A stretch of DNA of 64,000 nucleotides from Calothrix sp. C42_A2020_038 (GTDB lineage Bacteria > Cyanobacteriota > Cyanobacteriia > Cyanobacteriales > Nostocaceae), in the NCBI GenBank assembly GCA_015272395.1, contig JACYLQ010000014.1, positions 62,001-126,000 of the forward strand, read 5' to 3'. The notes beneath the pieces are model-generated. The model saw only the letters and a program-made list of their open reading frames with translations, searched no databases and was not told the origin of the DNA. Position 1 is the stretch's first letter, and each line of letters starts with the position of its first letter. Positions 29,818 to 38,292 of the stretch are shown piece after piece. Made by a program: the position numbers and the translations under genes.

Positions 29818-29952
29818 TTATTTAGTAGGGCACGTTACGCTGTCTACGTAGCTCAAAGCTGAAACGACAGGCTCGTGTTCTGCAATAAACTGACGTAACT
29901 TGCCATTCTCAGGTTGAGCAGCATAAATGATAATGTTGCTATCTAAAAGCAT
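29818..29952 (-). pseudogene. Truncated PIN-domain toxin (VapC-like)
   Basis: Reverse-strand frame from an ATG at 29952 to a stop at 29818, 44 codons. It opens MLLDSNIIIYAAQPENGKL, which has the first catalytic Asp of PIN ribonucleases, and continues to VVSALSYVDSV, then leaves the family pattern. Full-length PIN toxins have about 130 residues, so the later acidic residues are missing. Its start overlaps the stop of the antitoxin gene (TAATG), the usual arrangement of such pairs. Confidence 0.75.
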
Positions 29953-30218
29953 TACTCATCCCGACCTGGAAGTTCTCGATCTTGTCGTATATCTTGCTGC
30001 CAAGCTACGGGGTCGATTCCTGCAAAAGCTTGTGCTTGTGCTAGCTTCTCCAAAACTGCTGCCATCCGTTGACCACGCCCATTGTTCTCTTGCATTGGCT
30101 CTTCTTCCAAAATTGTAACTAACACTTGCACTCCCGCATCGTCTCTAGACAAGCGCTGGACTTCCTCCCTCCACTCTAATAAGTCTCCTTTTAAAGTTGC
30201 TCTAAACGTTTGTAACAT
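29952..30218 (-). CDS. Putative antitoxin of a PIN-toxin module
   Basis: An 88-residue, strongly charged protein placed directly before a truncated PIN toxin and overlapping it by one base. Such small proteins upstream of PIN toxins commonly act as antitoxins. The N-terminus TFRATLKGDLLEWREEVQRL may hold the DNA-binding or dimer part, and the acidic/Gln-rich C-terminus would neutralise the toxin. The family was not identified from sequence alone; the call rests on context. With the toxin broken it is an orphan. Confidence 0.6.
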   Translation of the reverse strand: MLQTFRATLKGDLLEWREEVQRLSRDDAGVQVLVTILEEEPMQENNGRGQRMAAVLEKLAQAQAFAGIDPVAWQQDIRQDRELPGRDE

Positions 30219-30513
30219 AACTAAATTTTATAATTTTCTGGTGTCTCAATAACTCCATTCTAACCTTTCACGTAGTCTGTACAAAACTTTTGCGATCGCG
30301 TTTCGGAGTTTTGCAAGGAGGCAATCTCGCTCATTGTTGTTTTGGGTAAGCACGTTAATAGTATATAATCACTACCAAAGAGTAAGCGATCGCTTAAATT
30401 GAGGATGAGTAGTAAAAGTTTGTTAGCTCTGCTTAAGGGAGTTAAAGCTTTTTGGGTAGTTGGGAAAATGCGCGAGCTTGTATAAAATTTTCACTCTCCC
30501 CAATTTTCAATCT
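30219..30513. other. Short intergenic stretch with two HIP1 octamers
   Basis: GCGATCGC occurs at 30292-30299 and at 30386-30393. No gene is seen. These are the first two of six such octamers in the island. Confidence 0.6.
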
Positions 30514-30855
30514 TTAGGTCGTAATCACAAACTCACTATATTGTCTCACATGAGGAGGATGAAACGCTAAAACAATTTCCTCTCGTGCGATTTCCGAATG
30601 TAACAAATCTGTCACCACCCCATCCTCAGTCCAATCTTCCTCAATCCAAATTTTGTTATCCTTCAAACGCATATGAATCATCACACTTTTAACCCGCTCA
30701 TCTTTGTGCCAACCCATTAACAGTAAAAGGTACTGATCGTGTACCTCATCAAAGGCTAAAGTACTTTCAGTTGTAGAACCCGATTTTTCATTCAGTTGAT
30801 GATATTCTGTTAAAACTTCCTGAACAATTTTCCGATGATGCTCTAATCTATCCAT
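30514..30855 (-). CDS. XisI-like protein (fdxN excision controlling factor family), copy 1
   Basis: A 113-residue member of the XisI family, first found near the fdxN DNA element of Anabaena and now known in many copies in cyanobacteria, usually paired with XisH. Signatures include KIVQEVLTEYHQL, FDEVHDQYLLLLMGWH, KIWIEEDWTEDGVVTDLL and EIVLAFHPP. Full length. It overlaps the xisH gene upstream by 13 bp, indicating translational coupling. Real function is uncertain. The copy at 38761 shares the same layout but only moderate similarity. Confidence 0.88.
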   Translation of the reverse strand: MDRLEHHRKIVQEVLTEYHQLNEKSGSTTESTLAFDEVHDQYLLLLMGWHKDERVKSVMIHMRLKDNKIWIEEDWTEDGVVTDLLHSEIAREEIVLAFHPPHVRQYSEFVITT

Positions 30856-31124
30856 TGCACAATTACCTCACTTTCCGCGTCAACGATTAATAACTTAACC
30901 TGATTGCGATTGATAATCATTTGGGTTAATTTGCGTTGAAAATTACTTTTATAGGTTCCTTGTGTAATTGCCAAATATAATTCAAACTCTAATGCTGTCT
31001 CTACCAAAATATCTCGATAAACAACATACTGATCTACAGCTTGCTCTAAGTCATTGATAAAGGATCGACCTAAGAAACCCATCGCCTTCAATTCTGTTAT
31101 TTTCTTTGGTATTGCTCCTTACCG
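30843..31124 (-). pseudogene. N-terminally damaged xisH-like gene
   Basis: The frame from Met at 31091 has 82 residues (GFLGRSFINDLEQAVDQYVV to LLIVDAESEVIVQWID) and is open upstream to about 31124 (IPKKITELKAMG), where a stop blocks it. XisH proteins normally run to about 135 residues, with an N-terminal PD-(D/E)XK half that is absent here. The C-terminal half is intact and coupled to xisI. It is probably non-functional unless a shortened form is active. Confidence 0.7.
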
Positions 31125-31621
31125 TCAGTTCCTTGTTTATTTTCTCTACTAGAGAGTTAATAATTCAAGCTGACTCAAAATTTATTATCGCATTTTTTTA
31201 GTACATGAGTTCTAAATTAAAAAAGAGCGATCGCTTTTTGGGTTTTAGAGGAATGCGATAACTCTTTGTTGTGGATAAGCAATTGGCGTGCATTGAAGTC
31301 CTAAAACCCGTCTATTGGTTTAATTATAACTTTGTCGCCTACTTCTAATCCTAGTTGTTTGCGATACTTTGATGGGATTACAATGCCACCCTCAGAGATT
31401 TTTGTCTTAATTGCTTGCATGTGACATTTTTTGAAGGCTTTCATACAAGCATTGAAATTGTATATCATCGTCCGCTCCCTGAACTAGCAGAATTTAGGGG
31501 CTAATAATTCAAAATTCACATTTGGGCAAATTATAGACTTTGGTCGAGGGTGTAGATATTTGAGCAAGTTGTAAAATTTGGGACAGAGGCAGGATTTTAA
31601 TACAGAAGGGGAACGGGGCAA
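31125..31621. other. Intergenic stretch with an AbrB-type fragment and a HIP1 site
   Basis: About 500 bp between xisH and the effector gene. It holds GCGATCGC at 31227-31234, the short AbrB-like frame at 31301-31420, and the promoter region of the DUF4157 gene. Nothing else is recognised. Confidence 0.45.
31301..31420 (-). pseudogene. Truncated AbrB/SpoVT-type antitoxin
   Basis: A 39-residue reverse-strand frame starting at ATG 31420: MQAIKTKISEGGIVIPSKYR followed by KQLGLEVGDKVIIKP. This is the swapped-hairpin DNA-binding domain of AbrB/MazE-type antitoxins. It stops after the domain (TAG at 31301-31303) and lacks the usual toxin-binding tail of about 40 residues. It also has one residue fewer in the conserved G-G-R-[IV]-x-I-P motif. 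No toxin follows. A decayed toxin-antitoxin fragment. Confidence 0.7.
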
Positions 31622-33433
31622 ATGAGCGAACTGATAAGTCAGCGCTTGCGCGATCGCACAAAAATTCAACAAAAAAAGGCAGTAACATCCACTTATTCTC
31701 AACCATCCCTTGCACAAAAATCAACACAGGGTTTTGGTTTGTCCTCATTTTCTCCGTCTCAAAGCATCGCTTCGTCTCAAAGTCATGATATTAGCCGAAT
31801 ATCGCTGCGTCCCCAGGCAAAATTGACAGTTGGCCAACCAGGAGACATTTACGAGCAGGAAGCAGATAATGTTGCAGAACAGGTAATGCGTATGGCTGCA
31901 TCTGAGACATTAGAATTTTCTAGCCCACAAACTGCACAAAATTCCTTGCAGCGCAAATGTGCAGCTTGCGAGAATGAAGAAACAGAAGAAATTCAGCGCA
32001 AACCAACGCTACAAAGAGCAGCAGAGAGCAATATCCAACAACCAAATAATATAGAAAGCCAATTGAGTGCAACTCAAGGTGGCGGTAGTCCTCTACCTGA
32101 TAATGTGCGAGGATTTATGGAACCGCGCTTTGGTGCTGATTTTAGCTCTGTGCGGGTACATACAGGTAGTGCAGCAGTACAATTAAGTCGTGATTTAGGC
32201 GCTCAAGCATTTACATATGGCAGCGATATTTACTTTGGGGCAGGGAAGTCGCCAGGTAATAATAATTTGACAGCACATGAGTTAACGCATGTTGTACAGC
32301 AGACAGGTGGGGTGCAGACAAAACAGCTTGCGAATCAAACAACCGTACAGCCTTTGTTTGAGATATCATCCGCACCAGAAATTATCCAGCAGCGTGAAGT
32401 CTGTGACGACAATGGTGTGTGCTGGGAAGAAGATGAGAATGCCTCCTATCCAGAAGCAAATGTCTCCTACCCAGCACCAAATTACACCCCCGTTATTCCA
32501 GAAACAAATGCCTCCTACTCAACACCAAATGATACCCCTGTCACTTCAGAACCAAATGCCTTACCTGCAATAAGTGAACCATCAACATCTGCACCCACTC
32601 CATCAACACCATCATCGCAGAGCAACGGCTGGGAACTTTTCAATAATCCAATCTGGAATGCAGTTACTAATAATGCAGTAAGCGGGGCAACGGGATTATT
32701 TGAGGCTGTGAATTCAATGGTGCCTAATATGCCTACATTTACAAATGCTTTCATGAGATTAGGAGGAGTAAAAGGGTGGGATGCTGTCTCAATAATGGAT
32801 GATGCCCTATCTTTCCCAGCATCTAGGTTGCCAGGAGTATTTGGTCCGTCTGGTTCAATTGTCGGTAGTCGCCTACCTATGGGAATGAGCAGAGCTAGTG
32901 CTGCTTTAGCTCCATTAGGAGTAGTAAGCAACGCCATGAGTTTTACTGATGCAATTGCTCGACCGGGCTCATGGTTGGAGAAAGGCGGGGATGCAGTATC
33001 CAGCGCGGCAGGCTTCTTCTCTTCAGCAGTCGGCACAGTCGGTCTAGCTGGAGCAGGCTTAGAGGCTCTTGGTGCAACCACAGTGGGTGGAACATTGTCT
33101 GCTGGTGCAGCAGGACTCGGACCAGCAGCGGCTGTTGCTGGTGCTGGTGCTGGAGGATACGCAGCAGGTCGTTTAATGGATGAGGGAGTAGCAGGATTAA
33201 TGAATTGGACAGGAGCTAGTAATGCGCTGGATCGTTGGCGAGGGATTAGCCGTCCTGAAGAACAGCATGGCGACTACAGTATCAGTGGCATCGGTGCTAA
33301 TCTTGCCACATCAGCTGACCAAGGTTTCACATCGCTGATGCGTGGCATCGGAGCTTACGATGAATCTAGACCTGAATATACTCAAACCTTAGGTTGGTTG
33401 TTAGCAGATAACCTACCCTCCTGGCTGCAATAG
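31622..33433 (+). CDS. eCIS-associated DUF4157 effector-like protein
   Basis: A 603-residue protein with the DUF4157 (eCIS core) domain in its N-terminal third: SLRPQAKLTVGQPGDIYEQE, FMEPRFGADFSSVRVHTGS (about 160-180) and the zinc-protease-type motif TAHELTHVVQQTGG, with H219, E220 and H223. DUF4157 marks cargo of contractile injection systems. A long low-complexity linker (about 275-335, repeats of EPNASYPAPN type) joins a C-terminal region rich in Gly and Ala (about 440-530) that could insert into membranes. No nuclease or ART domain is visible. The GCGATCGC at 31650-31657 is inside the gene. A pore-forming or membrane effector is inferred. Confidence 0.82.
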   Translation: MSELISQRLRDRTKIQQKKAVTSTYSQPSLAQKSTQGFGLSSFSPSQSIASSQSHDISRISLRPQAKLTVGQPGDIYEQEADNVAEQVMRMAASETLEFSSPQTAQNSLQRKCAACENEETEEIQRKPTLQRAAESNIQQPNNIESQLSATQGGGSPLPDNVRGFMEPRFGADFSSVRVHTGSAAVQLSRDLGAQAFTYGSDIYFGAGKSPGNNNLTAHELTHVVQQTGGVQTKQLANQTTVQPLFEISSAPEIIQQREVCDDNGVCWEEDENASYPEANVSYPAPNYTPVIPETNASYSTPNDTPVTSEPNALPAISEPSTSAPTPSTPSSQSNGWELFNNPIWNAVTNNAVSGATGLFEAVNSMVPNMPTFTNAFMRLGGVKGWDAVSIMDDALSFPASRLPGVFGPSGSIVGSRLPMGMSRASAALAPLGVVSNAMSFTDAIARPGSWLEKGGDAVSSAAGFFSSAVGTVGLAGAGLEALGATTVGGTLSAGAAGLGPAAAVAGAGAGGYAAGRLMDEGVAGLMNWTGASNALDRWRGISRPEEQHGDYSISGIGANLATSADQGFTSLMRGIGAYDESRPEYTQTLGWLLADNLPSWLQ

Positions 33434-33715
33434 TCAAACATATTTTCTAGTTCGCGTGTAATATACCAAATAAATTAATATGGCTTACTCAAGCTACTAA
33501 ACGTGCCAAAAATAAACGTTTGTGAAGTTTTGACTAAGTGCAATTGCTTGAAGACTAAGAAAATATTTTACCCAAAACTTCAGGCATTAATCTTAATAAC
33601 ATATAACTGATCAAATGTTGATTGGATATGAAAAAATAGCATATTGCTTCGGATGTTACATATTTTTTCATTAGTTTTTGTCAATGTTGCCGTATCAATA
33701 ATGGAGGCTTGAGAG
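33434..33715. other. Spacer between the two effector-like genes
   Basis: AT-rich, no frame and no clear terminator. It probably holds the promoter of the next gene, since 282 bp is long for an operon. Confidence 0.35.
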
Positions 33716-34912
33716 ATGAGCGATAGCGTAAAAATCCAACGTCAAAAAGCGGCAACTTCCACCCACGCGCAATCAAACCTTGCACAGAAAGCTTCACGAG
33801 GTTTTGGTTTACCCTCATTTACATCACCTCAAAGTCACGATATTAGTAAAATTTCACTACGCCCCCAAGCAAAATCGATAGTTAGCCAACGAGGAAATAT
33901 TTACTTTAGTGAAGAAAAAACGCCACGTAATAATGACTTAATGCCTAACGAGTTAACACAGGTAGTACAACAAACAGATAGCGTGCCATCGCTGCAAAGG
34001 ACACCAGACAGTGACTATGTGCGGGAAATTCTCCACGGTGGAAAATCAGAATATACGCCTGCCGAAGCCGCAACCTATGCTACCAACGGTTCCAATGATG
34101 CGGCGATGGCGCCAAAACACAATTTTGTCTCCGATACTATTAACAGTGGTGTAAATAGATTTATGGGCTTATTAGGTTATGACACCCGTGCCCGACCAGC
34201 AACAGAAGATAACGATTTTTACCGTGATTATGCCCAGTACATGCCTGGTTACAACATCAATGGAATTCCTAGCGGTGCCTGGGCACAGAATGCTGCTACC
34301 AATCACGTTGGACACGGTACTGCGCCTGGAAACCCTTGGGATAACGTTCGACGCTCTCTAGTCCAGCAAGAAAAATCTATGATTGATGCAGATTTGAAGG
34401 GTGGCGGGACAGGTCAACTATCCTTTTGGGATTTGTACAGTGCCCATGAAAATGCTTACGACACTTCAGGCGGTGGTGGCAATAGCTTTATCGATCCAGC
34501 CAGTTTTGCCCTCGCAGTCTACGGCGCACCAGCCTTAGAAGCTGTAGGCATCGACTCAGGACCTATTACAGGGGCATCCATCGACATCTTCAATAATCCT
34601 GAAGATAGCGCCACTGAGGGTTGGGCAAAACGGATGGGCTTGGCAGGTGGCGAAATTCTGGCAGGTGGTGCTTTAACTTCATTTGGTTTAGGAAGTATGG
34701 CCTCTGGAAACGTTGTTGCTGGTGGTGCTGCGGTTCTAGGTGGTCTGGGTATGGTTGGCTTAGGTGGGTTCAGTGCAGGTTGGAACACAGCCAGCGCAAT
34801 CGATCATGGAATGCTTGGTGAATGGGGCAATGCTATTTCTAAATGGGGGTCTGGTGGTTCCGAACCGGGGGATTATCCCTCGCCATCGCCAGACGATCCT
34901 GTCTATGCATGA
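33716..34912 (+). CDS. Degenerate DUF4157 effector-like protein
   Basis: 398 residues. The N-terminal 50 residues match the DUF4157 gene upstream (KAATSTHAQSNLAQKASRGF; SLRPQAKSIVSQRGNIYFSE), but the middle of the domain is deleted: the leader joins directly to IYFSEEKTPRNNDLMPNELT. The HELTH motif has become NELTQ, so both zinc-binding histidines are lost. The C-terminal two thirds are different, with a Gly/Ala-rich hydrophobic stretch (about 305-360: GGEILAGGALTSFGLGSMAS). It keeps an open frame, so it could still be made. It ends 25 bp before an insertion sequence. Confidence 0.7.
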   Translation: MSDSVKIQRQKAATSTHAQSNLAQKASRGFGLPSFTSPQSHDISKISLRPQAKSIVSQRGNIYFSEEKTPRNNDLMPNELTQVVQQTDSVPSLQRTPDSDYVREILHGGKSEYTPAEAATYATNGSNDAAMAPKHNFVSDTINSGVNRFMGLLGYDTRARPATEDNDFYRDYAQYMPGYNINGIPSGAWAQNAATNHVGHGTAPGNPWDNVRRSLVQQEKSMIDADLKGGGTGQLSFWDLYSAHENAYDTSGGGGNSFIDPASFALAVYGAPALEAVGIDSGPITGASIDIFNNPEDSATEGWAKRMGLAGGEILAGGALTSFGLGSMASGNVVAGGAAVLGGLGMVGLGGFSAGWNTASAIDHGMLGEWGNAISKWGSGGSEPGDYPSPSPDDPVYA

Positions 34913-34937
34913 GGCTGTAGAAAAGACAAGAAGAGAG

Positions 34938-36432
34938 CATTGGTGACAAGTTAAGGCTGTAAATCTTTTGTCAAGAGGCTTTGAGAGAATTGTTGAAGAA
35001 AAACTGGTCAGACCCTCGTTGAAGATCAGGAAAAGGAGCGACAATTAACTTAATGTTTGGTTTTCGCTTCTGTTTGATAATGCCTAAATCTCGATTTTGA
35101 GGGTCAGCAAAATACTTAACAGGGTCTGTTGCCTTACCTTTTTGATGAGCCATCGTAAAATGATAAAGACCACGATGAATCATTTCTAATGAAATCTCAT
35201 CAAAAGGCAGAGACAGTTCGTCAGCTACAGCATCACCTAAATCTACTAAAACCGCATAAAATAACCAAGTTGCCCAAATCTGCAACTTAATTCCATTAAT
35301 TGAACCAGTCCATAAATAACTTAACCCCAAGAGTCTTTTGACAGTATTAAAAGCATCTTCAATGCGCCAACGTCGTCGATATAAATCGGCTACCACATCA
35401 GGAGGTAAAACATTAGGATCTAGAACGCTTGTTAAATAAGAATGCCATGTTTTTCCAGAACGCACTTCAATTAACCGTAAGGTAATAAATGGGGTCTTAT
35501 TTGTCCCAGAACCCAGACGTATCTTTCTATCCCTGAGTCCATAGCTATCTGTAAATACCTGTTCTATCTTGATTGCTGCTGCTTTTTTTATTCTCGTAAT
35601 AAAGTCAACTTTTTTCTCGATTAACTGATGCCAAAAGTTCAAGTGATAAAAACCTCTATCTAATAAGAGTAAAGTTCTTGTTGTAACTAAATTTAGGATA
35701 TTTTCTTCCGATTTAGTGTCAGATGCCTTGGGATTTTCTTCAAACCAAATTTCTACAGGTAATCTGGTCATTAAATCAATGACTGTACTCATTTTTCCTG
35801 CTAATTGCCCTCTTTGAGCCGACTCTAAGCTTTGTAATTTTCTAAACAATGCCTCCAGTGTTGACCCGTCTACTATCCAAATTTTCTCGAATTTTGATAA
35901 TGTAAACTGAATACTTTCTGGCAACGGTCGTTTATTTCTACTATGCCAAGCTGTTCTTAAACTAGGCAGTAAATCTTTAAATACTTTTTCAAATAATTCT
36001 GATGGAAATGTCAAAAATCTCTGTGATACAGCTTGTTGACTAACTTTTGTAGGATTACACCACAGAAAACCGTCTCTAGCTAACATTCTTGTCAGTTCTC
36101 TGACTCCGGCTATGTCTCGCCATAACAAGGTTAGCACCGCAGCCATCATCAATGGTAAATTCAGTATCCGTTCTCTGAGTCCTAGTTTTCGGTAGTAATT
36201 TTCTTGATTTGTAATCGCTGGAGTCAATAATTTTTCCAGTTGCTCTGCAATTACTTCGTCTTCCACCATTGGTCTGTGTTTCTTTTTGGCGTGGTCTCTA
36301 TTGGTTTTTTTGCTGGTGGTCATAGCTGGACTCAATCGCTCAATTACTTGTCTAGACTGAGTTTCCCATGCTTTTGACCACTACAAATACCACCCTTGAC
36401 AATTTTCCCTTTTCCTTAACTTGTCACCAATG
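34938..36432 (-). mobile_element. IS4-type insertion sequence, about 1.5 kb
   Basis: Bounded by a perfect 19-bp inverted repeat: CATTGGTGACAAGTTAAGG at 34938-34956 and its reverse complement at 36414-36432. It contains one transposase gene on the minus strand. No matching target duplication is visible (left flank AAGAAGAGAG, right flank GGGTAGGATA), so one side has probably been deleted or rearranged. The right end supplies the first 21 codons of the gene at 36368. Confidence 0.88.
34971..36335 (-). CDS. IS4-family transposase
   Basis: 454 residues with the DDE catalytic core. The first Asp is in EKIWIVDGSTLEAL (about 152-165), the second in LLLLDRGFYHLNFWH (about 223-237), and the glutamate is in YRRRWRIEDAFNTVKRLLGL, the Y-(2)R-(3)E-(6)K signature of this family. 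No frameshift is seen, so it may be active. It lies inside 19-bp terminal repeats. The basic N-terminus (KKTNRDHAKKKHRP) fits DNA binding. Confidence 0.93.
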   Translation of the reverse strand: MSPAMTTSKKTNRDHAKKKHRPMVEDEVIAEQLEKLLTPAITNQENYYRKLGLRERILNLPLMMAAVLTLLWRDIAGVRELTRMLARDGFLWCNPTKVSQQAVSQRFLTFPSELFEKVFKDLLPSLRTAWHSRNKRPLPESIQFTLSKFEKIWIVDGSTLEALFRKLQSLESAQRGQLAGKMSTVIDLMTRLPVEIWFEENPKASDTKSEENILNLVTTRTLLLLDRGFYHLNFWHQLIEKKVDFITRIKKAAAIKIEQVFTDSYGLRDRKIRLGSGTNKTPFITLRLIEVRSGKTWHSYLTSVLDPNVLPPDVVADLYRRRWRIEDAFNTVKRLLGLSYLWTGSINGIKLQIWATWLFYAVLVDLGDAVADELSLPFDEISLEMIHRGLYHFTMAHQKGKATDPVKYFADPQNRDLGIIKQKRKPNIKLIVAPFPDLQRGSDQFFFNNSLKAS

Positions 36433-37435
36433 GGGTAGGATAGAAGACCTTCTCGGTCGTTTAGCAGTGGCAGGTGTCAGTAAAGCTGCTGAAGAACAAG
36501 CAAAAACTAGTGCTTCTGATTTAAAATTGAGATTGATTGCTAAACAAGTAGTCAGTGCAACTGCTGCAAATGATGACATGTCTACTGCATACCACATTAT
36601 TGATAAAAATACTGTTTATTTGTCTGTAGAAGAAAAACAAAAGCTCATGAGAATGGTTCTAGAGGAAGCTCTAAACAATCCCGACATGAGTGCTAGCAAA
36701 ACTACTGATAAACTTAATAATCTTCCGGAAGTTATATCTGAGGAACAAAGTCAAGAAATTCCTGGAACCAACACCACATCTCAACCAGAAACTGTTATAA
36801 CAGAACCCAGAAAAGTTGCCGAAAATCTACCAGTGCCTCAAACAAAAGATTTGACGGGAAAAGTAGTCAATACCGGAAAAACAGAGTCTGATTCAGAAAA
36901 TGATAATAGTGAAAATAAGTTACCAAAGTCAGAAGAAAAAAGTAACTTAAACAAAGGGGAAGTCGTAAACGTGAAAGAGGAAGTAGAGAAAGCAAGTTCT
37001 CTAGAACCTAGTTTTCTCTTCCGGGCAGACGATGATTACAAAATGGGTAATCCTGTAGGATTTGAGTTGGATAGCGAGGATGCTCAACAAGCCAATATTA
37101 AAAGTCCTTTGGAGCATGTTTTAGATAAAGAATCCGGAGATACTAGTATATATGTATCTTTCTCAACTGCAATCAGAATGCCTGGAGGTGGGGGAGCGAT
37201 AAAATTTACAAAGAAAAATAAAATGCTCAAAGTAGCTTCGGAGGCTCTTAAACAATTAGAAGCAGAAGGTAAAATTAAAATATACACTCCAGAACAAGTG
37301 GCAGAATTGATTAGCCAAAACCCCAAGAAAAAAATTAGCAAACAAGCTAACAACGTTAAGGCTGCTATGGAGAAAAATGGAGAAATTCTAATTGAAGGAC
37401 AAATTCCGGGCGAATTTATAGTTCCAGCTAAGTAA
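36368..37435 (+). CDS. Candidate toxin with ADP-ribosyltransferase-like C-terminus, N-terminus rewritten by the IS
   Basis: 355 residues. The first 21 codons come from the insertion sequence, so the native N-terminus is lost. Residues about 22-110 are helical, about 110-215 disordered and acidic (Glu/Lys/Thr-rich). The last 140 residues look like an Arg-Ser-Glu ADP-ribosyltransferase: FLFRADDDYKMG (Arg about 218), DTSIYVSFSTAIRMPGGGGA (Ser-Thr about 263) and GEILIEGQIPGEFI (Glu about 338). These motifs are my reading, not a database match. A HEAT-repeat gene follows by 22 bp, as toxin and immunity pairs often do. Confidence 0.5.
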   Translation: MLLTTTNTTLDNFPFSLTCHQWGRIEDLLGRLAVAGVSKAAEEQAKTSASDLKLRLIAKQVVSATAANDDMSTAYHIIDKNTVYLSVEEKQKLMRMVLEEALNNPDMSASKTTDKLNNLPEVISEEQSQEIPGTNTTSQPETVITEPRKVAENLPVPQTKDLTGKVVNTGKTESDSENDNSENKLPKSEEKSNLNKGEVVNVKEEVEKASSLEPSFLFRADDDYKMGNPVGFELDSEDAQQANIKSPLEHVLDKESGDTSIYVSFSTAIRMPGGGGAIKFTKKNKMLKVASEALKQLEAEGKIKIYTPEQVAELISQNPKKKISKQANNVKAAMEKNGEILIEGQIPGEFIVPAK

Positions 37436-37457
37436 AACTAATACTAGAAATACTATT

Positions 37458-38051
37458 ATGGATGAACTACAGACAGCATTAGCAAACCTACAACACTCAA
37501 ACCCAAATATCCGGGAATCAGCCCTAGATAAAATAGGAACTCTTAAACCTGACAATGCCTTTGAAATTATATTACCTTTTCTCTGGGACACCGACCCAGA
37601 AGTAAGGGCAACAGCAGCTTGTAATTTAGGAGAAATTGATGATAGTCGTAGCGTAGTACATCTGATTGATTTAGCCGAAAACGACCCTGAAGAAAAAGTT
37701 CGGAGTGAAGCTCTATCTGCTTTAGATAATTTTAGAGCTACGGAAATATTAATGTGTCTAATTAATGAAGTTCATCGGGTAAAGAAATCGCGAAGACCAA
37801 GACAAATAGTTGCACAGCAACTTCAGCATTATAATGATGAAAGGTCAGTTGATGCCTTGATTTTGCTACTTGAAGATGAAGATGTTTACGTGCGTATTTT
37901 TGCAGTTGATTCTCTTTTCTTACTAAATCGTTCTAGACTGCTTAATGTTTGGAAAACAGCCTTGGATGATGAAAGCACCTACGTTATTGAAGTAGCACAT
38001 AAAGCAATTCAATATTTACAAAACTCCGAAGAATTCCTTGAAGCTAGCTAA
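37458..38051 (+). CDS. HEAT-repeat protein, possible immunity protein
   Basis: 197 residues made of about five HEAT or PBS-lyase-type helical repeats (for example LDKIGTLKPDNAFEIILPFL, DTDPEVRATAACNLGEIDD and NDPEEKVRSEALSALDNFR). Such solenoids bind proteins. It begins 22 bp after the candidate toxin, so the two are probably co-transcribed. An immunity role is inferred from position; a role in phycobilin lyase or other binding cannot be excluded, since the repeat alone is not specific. Confidence 0.7.
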   Translation: MDELQTALANLQHSNPNIRESALDKIGTLKPDNAFEIILPFLWDTDPEVRATAACNLGEIDDSRSVVHLIDLAENDPEEKVRSEALSALDNFRATEILMCLINEVHRVKKSRRPRQIVAQQLQHYNDERSVDALILLLEDEDVYVRIFAVDSLFLLNRSRLLNVWKTALDDESTYVIEVAHKAIQYLQNSEEFLEAS

Positions 38052-38292
38052 ACTATTAACTTCAAGCTGCATCTAAATTTTTAGAATACAGCCTGGAAAG
38101 CAAGCTTAACGAGCTAAAGACCAAAGTAGCACCTGATAAACGCGATCTTCTTGATGTTCGAGCAACACGCAAGCTGTTGATGGGAACAGCAACACTGACT
38201 CAATCGATAAGTCATGGGCAAAGGTATGTTCTTTAAGAAAAAACAGCGTCTTCTACTTTACCCGTGCAAAAAAGCATGTTAAAACCGCGTGG
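38052..38292. other. Remnant coding-like stretch after the HEAT gene
   Basis: A frame from about 38091 reads SLESKLNELKTKVAPDKRDL and then LLDVRATRKLLMGTATLT, ending at a TAA near 38236. There is no start codon or recognised family. It looks like a fragment of a lost gene in an area of decay. Confidence 0.35.
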
